A stretch of 14,749 bases of DNA from Oscillospiraceae bacterium (GTDB lineage Bacteria > Bacillota > Clostridia > Oscillospirales > Oscillospiraceae), in NCBI GenBank assembly GCA_020025395.1, contig JAHHSE010000026.1, positions 1-14,749 of the forward strand. Direction: 5' to 3'. The position numbers were made by a program, and so were the translations under genes. This document shows, one piece after another, positions 10,070 through 14,749 of the stretch. Below the pieces are notes generated by a model. That model was not told where the DNA came from and made no database searches. It saw nothing but the letters and a program-made list of their open reading frames with translations. The first letter of the stretch is position 1. Every line of letters starts with the position of its first letter.

Positions 10070-11377
10070 ATGAATATTATTCTCAAACCCTTTGCATGGC
10101 TGCTGTTGCTGTTTTACAATGTGGTGGACAACTACGGCGTGGCCCTGCTGCTCTTCGCCCTCTTGGTGAAGATTATCCTCTTCCCCCTCTCCCTCAAGGG
10201 GAAGAAGAGCATGATTCAGATGAATATGCTCTCCGGAAAAATGCAGAAGCTTCAAAAAATGTACGGGCAGGACAAGGAACGATATAATCTGGAAATCCAA
10301 AAGCTCTATGAAAAAGAGAAGGTCAATCCCATGGGCGGCTGCCTGTGGTCCATGATTCCCCTTTTTATCCTGATCCCCCTGTACAGCATTATCCGCCAGC
10401 CCCTTCAGTACATGATGGGCCTGAGTGCCGAGCAGATCTCCGCCGTGGCGGAGGCGGTGAACTGGGCGCAGGTCTCCATTGACATGGGCTGGGTGAAAAA
10501 TGTCACCGATGTGGCCGCGAACACCTATAGCGCCTCCGGCGGAGGGCATAATGAGCTTTTCCTGGCCTCCCTCATCAATGAGAGCAACCTGGCCGCCGTC
10601 CAGGCCGCCGTGGGAGATGCCAGGGTGATGGCAATGAACTTTAACTTTCTGGGAATGGATCTGTCCCAGATCCCTACCTGGAAGTTCTGGAGCAATGGCT
10701 TTGACTGGACTACCATCGGACTTTTTGTGCTGGTTCTGATCTCTGCGGGCACGGGTCTCCTCTTCTCCAGAATCATGCAGAAGACCAACAATATTAACAA
10801 TCAGACCCAGAATGCCCAGGCCGCCCAGACCAATAAAATGATGATGTGGATGAGTCCCATCATGTCGCTGTGGATCGGGTTCATGATGCCCGGCCTCCTC
10901 TGTATCTACTGGATCGCCAACAACCTGCTCTCTATGGTGCAGGAGCTGATCTGCGGCAAAATCCTGAAAAAGGACTATGAAGAGGCCGCCCGTCAGCGGA
11001 AGGAAAATGAGCTGCGGGAAAAGGAAGAGGAGAAGCAGCGGAAACGGGAGGCGGCGGAGCGCAGGGCCAGAGAACAGGAAGAGGCTAAGAAACATAAGAA
11101 GTCCGCCCCCAAAAAGACCGCCTCCCAGCAGGATCGGGCCGTGGCGGAGGTGAGCCGTGTGGGGCTGCGGACCTATGCCCGGGGACGGGCCTATGATCCC
11201 GACCGTTTCGGTGGCGTGACCCCCTATCATGATCCCGCCGCCCCGGTGGATGAGGCCGCCATTGAGGCCGCGCTGGCCTCCAGAGGGGAAGACCTTTCGG
11301 AAAGCGGGGAGCAGATCCCGCCCCCGGAGGAGGCCGCCCAGGTCCGGGAGAAGGAAAACGAGACGGAGCAGGAGTAA
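10070..11377 (+). CDS. yidC: Membrane protein insertase YidC/Oxa1 family
   Basis: YidC inserts and folds membrane proteins, alone or with Sec. This 435-residue protein is of the Gram-positive type, without the large periplasmic domain. No lipobox is visible; the first hydrophobic stretches begin at residue 1. Lys34 in VKIILFPL aligns with the essential groove arginine of Bacillus SpoIIIJ. A charged cytoplasmic segment follows (about 43-86), then a membrane segment (about 92-108). An extra, mostly polar region (about 115-190) separates it from FNFLGMDLSQIP. Further hydrophobic segments are at about 213-233, 258-279 and 280-296. The tail (about 300-435) is long, highly charged, likely coiled coil then disordered, much longer than in SpoIIIJ. 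GGAGG lies upstream of the ATG. The jag gene follows 14 bases after the stop. Confidence 0.96.
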   Translation: MNIILKPFAWLLLLFYNVVDNYGVALLLFALLVKIILFPLSLKGKKSMIQMNMLSGKMQKLQKMYGQDKERYNLEIQKLYEKEKVNPMGGCLWSMIPLFILIPLYSIIRQPLQYMMGLSAEQISAVAEAVNWAQVSIDMGWVKNVTDVAANTYSASGGGHNELFLASLINESNLAAVQAAVGDARVMAMNFNFLGMDLSQIPTWKFWSNGFDWTTIGLFVLVLISAGTGLLFSRIMQKTNNINNQTQNAQAAQTNKMMMWMSPIMSLWIGFMMPGLLCIYWIANNLLSMVQELICGKILKKDYEEAARQRKENELREKEEEKQRKREAAERRAREQEEAKKHKKSAPKKTASQQDRAVAEVSRVGLRTYARGRAYDPDRFGGVTPYHDPAAPVDEAAIEAALASRGEDLSESGEQIPPPEEAAQVREKENETEQE

Positions 11378-11391
11378 GGAGGAGAAGGGCA

Positions 11392-12141
11392 ATGCTGAAA
11401 TATTTGGAATCCACAGGAAAGAACGAGGAAGAAGCCATTGCGGCCGCCCTCCGCACTCTGGGGCTGGACCGGGATGATGTCTCTGTGGAACTGCTGGAGC
11501 GGGCCAAGTCCGGCTTTCTGGGCATTGGCGGAACGCCTGCCAAGGTGCGGGTGACCTATGAGGCGCCGGAGGAGGAGAAAGAGACCTCTGAACAGGCCTT
11601 TTGCGGCGGGGAGCAGGAGCCGGTTTCGGAGGAGGAGAAGCAGCCTCTTCTTTCGGAGGAGGACGGCGCCGTCTGCGCTGGGGAGGAGGAGATGGAGGAG
11701 AAAATCCGGACCTTCCTCAAGGGGCTTATGCACCATATGTTTGTGGAGGCGGAAATCAGAATTAAAACCACCGGGGAGGGGACCTATGAGGTAGAGCTGG
11801 TCGGGGACGATCTGGGGGCGCTCATCGGCCGCCGGGGAGAGACCCTGGATGCGATTCAGCAGCTCACCAGCTATTCGGTGAACCGGAACCGCTCCAAGCG
11901 GGTCCGTATCCATGTGGACACGGAAAATTATCGGGCCAAGCGGGAAGAGGCTCTGATTCGTCTGGCCAATAAGGTGGCGGGCAAGGTGGTCAAATACCGC
12001 CGGAATGTAACCCTGGAGCCGATGAATGCCTATGAGCGCCACATTATCCATACCGCCCTGCAGGATGTCCCCAATGTGACCACCTACTCTGTGGGTACGG
12101 AGCCAAACCGCCGTACCGTGGTGGCTTACGGCAAGGACTGA
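11392..12141 (+). CDS. khpB: RNA-binding protein KhpB (Jag)
   Basis: KhpB/Jag is a cytoplasmic RNA-binding protein, known to act with KhpA in cell division and cell-size control in several Firmicutes. The 249-residue protein shows the full three-part layout. The Jag-N domain spans about 1-55, with LLERAKSGFLGIGG. An acidic linker covers about 57-100. A KH domain has the loop IGRRGETLDAIQQ (145-157), whose RRG fits GxxG. The C-terminal R3H domain has NAYERHIIHTAL, with Arg216 and His220 as the RxxxH pair. The ATG at 11392 lies 14 bases after yidC, behind an AGGAGA-type site, so the two are cotranscribed. It is the last gene of its operon, with a strong terminator about 130 bases later. The symbol jag is also used. 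Confidence 0.95.
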   Translation: MLKYLESTGKNEEEAIAAALRTLGLDRDDVSVELLERAKSGFLGIGGTPAKVRVTYEAPEEEKETSEQAFCGGEQEPVSEEEKQPLLSEEDGAVCAGEEEMEEKIRTFLKGLMHHMFVEAEIRIKTTGEGTYEVELVGDDLGALIGRRGETLDAIQQLTSYSVNRNRSKRVRIHVDTENYRAKREEALIRLANKVAGKVVKYRRNVTLEPMNAYERHIIHTALQDVPNVTTYSVGTEPNRRTVVAYGKD

Positions 12142-12234
12142 AAAGGCGGGACCCGAAGCCCTTGGGCCTTCAGGACTGTGGGTGAGGGAAGACTGTTCCG
12201 GTTTTTCAAACCGGGCGGAAATCGGCATGATAAA

Positions 12235-12269
12235 GGCTGTGGGAAAAGTCCATGACTTTTTCCGCAGCC
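12235..12269 (+). other. Long hairpin preceding the jag terminator
   Basis: The arms 12235-12250 and 12254-12269 pair over 16 positions, with two G-U type wobbles and a 3-base CAT loop. It lies two bases before the terminator stem, so the two helices could stack on each other. A smaller CCGGTTT-TTC-AAACCGG hairpin (12198-12214) precedes it. The rest of 12142-12234 holds only a bulged hairpin near 12150-12173. The role is unknown; it could protect the 3' end or form a small stable RNA. Confidence 0.65.
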
Positions 12270-12271
12270 TC

Positions 12272-12306
12272 AGATCGGCAAGGGAAACCTTGCCGATCTT
12301 TTTTTT
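12272..12306 (+). terminator. Rho-independent terminator after jag
   Basis: A perfect 12-bp stem (AGATCGGCAAGG, 12272-12283; CCTTGCCGATCT, 12288-12299) closes a GAAA tetraloop and runs into an unbroken T tract ending at 12306. It ends the rpmH-rnpA-yidD-yidC-jag transcript. Confidence 0.93.
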
Positions 12307-12398
12307 CCAAAAAGGAAAACAGTCTGAGAGTAAGGGAAGGCAAAAGGGAAAAAAGCCCCCGGTCTTTGCGGGAAAGGGATAAAATGAAAATTTTGAAC

Positions 12399-12427
12399 TT
12401 TTCAAAAAGGATAGAATAGAGTATAAT
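12399..12427 (+). promoter_or_regulatory. Probable promoter of the darA operon
   Basis: A perfect -10 TATAAT (12422-12427) lies 17 bases after a weak -35 TTTTCA (12399-12404). The stronger looking TTGAAC (12393-12398) is too far away, with 23 bases between. Just past the -10, CCCAT (12431-12435) and ATGGG (12451-12455) form a short inverted repeat that could be an operator or a 5' hairpin. The region 12307-12398 between the terminator and this promoter shows no other element. Confidence 0.65.
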
Positions 12428-12481
12428 AGACCCATATCTATTTGGTATACATGGGCAAAAACAGACAAGGGGGTTAGTATG

Positions 12482-12805
12482 ATGAAACTTGTCATTGCCA
12501 TTATTAACCACGATGACGCCAATCTGGTGACCCAATCCCTGACCAAAAAAGGCTTTTCCTCCACCAAGCTTGCCACCACCGGCGGTTTCCTTATGGCGGG
12601 AAATGTGACCATTCTGATCGGTGTGGATGAGGAGAAGGTGCAGGATGTGGTTGATATCATTCGGGAATGTTCCCATAGCCGAAAGCAGATGATCCCCACC
12701 ACCACGGAGATGAGCTACGGCTACTATCCCAGTATGCCCGTGGAGGTCACGGTTGGCGGGGCCACCATCTTTGTGGTTGACATTGAGCGGTTCGAGCGTG
12801 TCTGA
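12482..12805 (+). CDS. darA: Cyclic-di-AMP receptor DarA (PstA/YaaQ)
   Basis: DarA is a PII-like trimeric protein that binds the second messenger cyclic di-AMP in many Firmicutes; its downstream target is not established. The 107-residue protein matches the Bacillus protein closely, beginning MKLVIAIINHDDA and carrying the ligand-loop block STKLATTGGFLMAGN (27-41), IGVDEE, and near the end PVEVTVGGATIFVVDI. Thr28, Phe36, Leu37 and Asn41 sit at positions implicated in ligand contact in homologues; Ser26 occupies a place that is Arg in some of them. I chose the second of two adjacent ATGs because the family begins MKL and its spacing from the AAGGGGG site (12467-12473) is 8 bases; the first ATG at 12479 adds one Met. 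In Bacillus yaaR lies between darA and holB; here holB overlaps directly. Confidence 0.94.
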   Translation: MKLVIAIINHDDANLVTQSLTKKGFSSTKLATTGGFLMAGNVTILIGVDEEKVQDVVDIIRECSHSRKQMIPTTTEMSYGYYPSMPVEVTVGGATIFVVDIERFERV

Positions 12806-13586
12806 TTCGGAGATTGTGGGGAAGGTACGCCGTCTGGCGGCGTCTGGCCGGCTGTCCCACGCCTATCTGATCACAGGTCCTGACGGATCGGGAAAGCATC
12901 GGTGGGCCATGGCGCTGGCCTCTGCCCTGGTGTGCCCGGAGAGAGGGAACCCCTGCGGGCATTGTCCCCACTGTAAGAAGGCGGCGGCGGGAATCCATCC
13001 TGATGTGACCGTCCTCCGTCCGGCGGAGGGGAAAAAAGAAATTTTGGTGAGCCAGGTGCGCCAAATGAGGGCCGATGTCTATATAAGACCCAATGAGGCC
13101 GGCCGGAAGGTCTGTCTCATTGACCCTGCCTCCGCCATGAATCTCAGCGCCCAGAATGCCCTTCTTAAGATTTTGGAGGAGGGTCCGGTTTACGCGGCCT
13201 TTCTCCTCCTGTCGGAAACAGCGGGGGCTTTGCTGCCAACCATCCGCTCCCGCTGTGAGGAAATTGCCCTCCTTCCTCCCGAACGGGAACAGAGGGAGGA
13301 AGATCCCCAGGCAGCCGCCCTGGCGGACCTGCTCCTGTTCGGACAGGAGCAGGCCCTGATGGCCCGATGCGTGGAGCTGGAAAACCTGGACCGGGACACG
13401 CTGCAGGCGCTGTTTCAGGCTGCCCTCCTCCATATCGAGGGGAGGATGCGGAGGGACGCTTCCCTTCGCCCTGTCGGGATGAAAAAAATTCAGCTTTTGA
13501 AAACCCTGGCAGAGGCGGCCCTGTCCCATGTGGGGGTCGGTCATCTGGCAGGGTGGCTGTGCGCCGGGAACTTTTCCACAGGATAA
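12798..13586 (+). CDS. holB: DNA polymerase III subunit delta'
   Basis: HolB (delta') is a structural AAA+ subunit of the clamp loader, which opens the DnaN ring at primed sites. The 262-residue product shows SGRLSHAYLITGP, Walker A-like GPDGSGKH (27-34, His in place of Thr/Ser), and a four-cysteine zinc module (Cys46, 53, 56, 59). Walker B is degenerate, with CLIDPAS where an active ATPase would have DE. QNALLKILEEG follows, and TIRSRC (148-153) carries the SRC arginine finger. A degenerate ATPase is normal for delta'. The GTG start at 12798 overlaps the end of darA by 8 bases. Its ribosome site is poor, and upstream TTG codons, notably 12753 with GGAGG 6 bases before it, are possible alternatives. 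Confidence 0.93.
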   Translation: MSDSEIVGKVRRLAASGRLSHAYLITGPDGSGKHRWAMALASALVCPERGNPCGHCPHCKKAAAGIHPDVTVLRPAEGKKEILVSQVRQMRADVYIRPNEAGRKVCLIDPASAMNLSAQNALLKILEEGPVYAAFLLLSETAGALLPTIRSRCEEIALLPPEREQREEDPQAAALADLLLFGQEQALMARCVELENLDRDTLQALFQAALLHIEGRMRRDASLRPVGMKKIQLLKTLAEAALSHVGVGHLAGWLCAGNFSTG

Positions 13587-13601
13587 AAGAAATTGTGGAA
13601 A
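13572..13601. repeat. Inverted DnaA-box-like pair between holB and ricT
   Basis: TTTTCCACA (13572-13580) in the last codons of holB faces TGTGGAAA (13594-13601) across 13 bases. The shared 8-bp arms, TTTCCACA and TGTGGAAA, could bind DnaA or fold as a hairpin in the mRNA before ricT. The 9-mer also occurs by codon usage inside gyrB, so chance is possible. Confidence 0.4.
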
Positions 13602-13635
13602 TATTTTTGAAAAGGAGTTCCATAAGGAGAAAATT

Positions 13636-14749
13636 ATGACCGAAATTATCAGCGCCCGGTTTAAGCCGGGGGGAAAAGCTTATTTTTTTGACCCCATGGG
13701 TAACCAGATTCAGGTCGGCGACGGTGTGATTCTGGAGACCAGCCGGGGGATGGAATATGGAGAGTGCGTCAAAGGCAATACCCAGGTGGAGGATGATCTG
13801 GTGGTCCAGCCCCTCCGTCCCGTTCTCCGACTGGCTACCGAAAGGGACAGGGAGATTGTCCAGAAAAACAAGCTCAAGGAGAAGGAGGCCTTCTCCATCT
13901 GCCAGAAGAAAATCGCGCAGCATAAGCTGGATATGAAGCTGGTAGAGGTGGAGTACAGCTTTGACGGCAGCAAGATTCTCTTTTTCTTTACCTCGGAAAA
14001 TCGAGTGGATTTTCGTGCCCTGGTAAAGGAGCTGGCCTCCATTTTTCACTCCCGCATTGAGCTGCGTCAGATCGGCGTGAGGGATGAGGCAAAAATGATG
14101 GGGGGTCTGGGAATCTGTGGAAGGCCCTTCTGCTGCAAACAGTTTTTGGACGAGTTTCAGCCGGTTTCCATCAAAATGGCAAAGACCCAAAATCTCTCTC
14201 TCAATCCTACCAAGATCTCCGGGACCTGCGGGCGGCTTATGTGCTGTCTTAAATATGAGCAGGAGGCCTATGAGGACGCGGTGAAGCGCTGCCCCAAGCA
14301 GGAATCCTTTGTGGAGACCCCGGACGGGGTGGGTACGGTGTCAAGTGTCAACCTCCTCCGGGAGACTGTGCGGGTGCGTCTGGAGGAGATGCCGGAATCC
14401 CCCAAATCCTTCCACACCAGTGAGATCTGTGTGGTGCGGAGCGGTAAGGGAAAGCGGCCGGAAAACTATGTGGCGCCCCCCCAGTCCGAGCTGGAAAAAC
14501 TTCGAAAGGTAACACCCAGGGAGGAGGATCCCGGTGAGCTGCTCTCCCGTCGGCTGGAGGATTTTTTGGGAAGCAGTTCCGCATCGGATGGGGAGGCCCG
14601 TACCGGTCGGGAGCGGCACGCAGGAGTGCGGCCAGAAAAAGAGGGGAGGCAGGAAAACAGGACTCGCCCCGCCTCGAAGGGAAAACAGGGACCCAAACCG
14701 CAGCCGCCTAAGGCGCAGGTTTCCAAGAGCCGGGTGCCCAAGCCCCAGG
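13636..14749 (+). CDS. ricT: RicT/YaaT, PSP1-domain mRNA maturation factor (3' end beyond window)
   Basis: RicT is the PSP1-domain protein of the RicA-RicF-RicT (Y) complex, which in Bacillus carries [4Fe-4S] clusters, aids RNase Y in maturing operon mRNAs, and is needed for competence, biofilm formation and sporulation. My translation gives 371 codons open to the window edge. The PSP1 core has GGLGICGRPFCC with Cys161, Cys166 and Cys167, then IKMAKTQNLSLNPTKISGTCGRLMCCLKYE with Cys198, Cys203 and Cys204 as likely cluster ligands. The Bacillus protein is about 275 residues; here residues about 290-371 form an added tail rich in Lys, Arg, Pro and Gln, probably disordered, and still open at the edge. 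The ATG at 13636 has AAGGAG 6 bases upstream. It follows holB after 49 bases, the same gene pair as in Bacillus. Confidence 0.95.
   Translation, partial: MTEIISARFKPGGKAYFFDPMGNQIQVGDGVILETSRGMEYGECVKGNTQVEDDLVVQPLRPVLRLATERDREIVQKNKLKEKEAFSICQKKIAQHKLDMKLVEVEYSFDGSKILFFFTSENRVDFRALVKELASIFHSRIELRQIGVRDEAKMMGGLGICGRPFCCKQFLDEFQPVSIKMAKTQNLSLNPTKISGTCGRLMCCLKYEQEAYEDAVKRCPKQESFVETPDGVGTVSSVNLLRETVRVRLEEMPESPKSFHTSEICVVRSGKGKRPENYVAPPQSELEKLRKVTPREEDPGELLSRRLEDFLGSSSASDGEARTGRERHAGVRPEKEGRQENRTRPASKGKQGPKPQPPKAQVSKSRVPKPQ

Noticed and set aside
10055..11392. A 445-codon open frame on the minus strand opposite yidC
   Set aside because: Antisense of a confident gene with no motif; a membrane-like look comes from complementing hydrophobic codons.
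12182..12382. A 66-codon open frame in the jag-darA gap
   Set aside because: It runs through the terminator hairpins, has no good ribosome binding site, and its codons are dictated by the inverted repeats.
11227..12705. A 492-codon open frame on the minus strand across jag and darA
   Set aside because: It crosses two confident genes, a perfect plus-strand terminator and a promoter, and has no recognisable domain.

Overview
The window is the chromosomal replication origin region of a Gram-positive, low-to-mid GC lineage bacterium, most likely a Clostridia member of the Oscillospiraceae/Ruminococcaceae type. The basis for this is gene order and protein character: the Bacillus/Clostridia order dnaA-dnaN-yaaA-recF-remB-gyrB-gyrA on one side and rpmH-rnpA-yidD-yidC-jag on the other, a Gram-positive YidC without the large periplasmic domain, RemB, the c-di-AMP receptor DarA, and RicT, all with fairly GC-rich codons. 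The family-level placement is an inference; the phylum-level one is firm.

Layout. Left arm (1-8827, all minus strand, read away from the origin): gyrA (3' end cut by the window edge), gyrB, remB, recF, yaaA, dnaN, dnaA. The genes are tightly packed, with a 4-base GTGA overlap between yaaA and recF, so most are probably cotranscribed. Between dnaN and dnaA (7114-7513) lies the unwinding half of oriC: about nine DnaA-box-like 9-mers in 150 bases, then a GC-rich spacer, a DnaA-trio-like run and an AT-rich stretch. Two more boxes lie just upstream of the dnaA promoter (8907-8927), giving the bipartite origin known from Bacillus. Right arm (9036-14749, all plus strand): a near-consensus sigma-A promoter drives rpmH-rnpA-yidD-yidC-jag, which probably ends at a perfect intrinsic terminator (12272-12306). 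A second promoter then drives darA-holB-ricT, with ricT running off the window.

How the genes work together. DnaA opens the origin, the DnaN clamp and the delta' subunit (HolB) serve the replicase, RecF acts in gap repair, and gyrase removes the supercoils ahead of the forks. The right arm supplies ribosomal protein L34, the RNase P protein, the membrane insertase YidC with YidD, and RNA-binding KhpB/Jag, followed by c-di-AMP sensing (DarA) and the mRNA-maturation factor RicT. All genes point away from the origin and so are co-oriented with the forks; the plus strand changes by eye from C-rich to G-rich at the origin, as expected.

I see no mobile element, CRISPR array, tRNA or rRNA, and no novel gene system. 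The points most worth a second look are regulatory and structural: a DnaA-box set shifted away from TTATCCACA alongside a DHGTV (not DHTTV) DnaA recognition helix, a Bacillus-like DnaA-trio element, a 26-base-pair imperfect hairpin just in front of the gyrB ribosome binding site, and tandem hairpins after jag.
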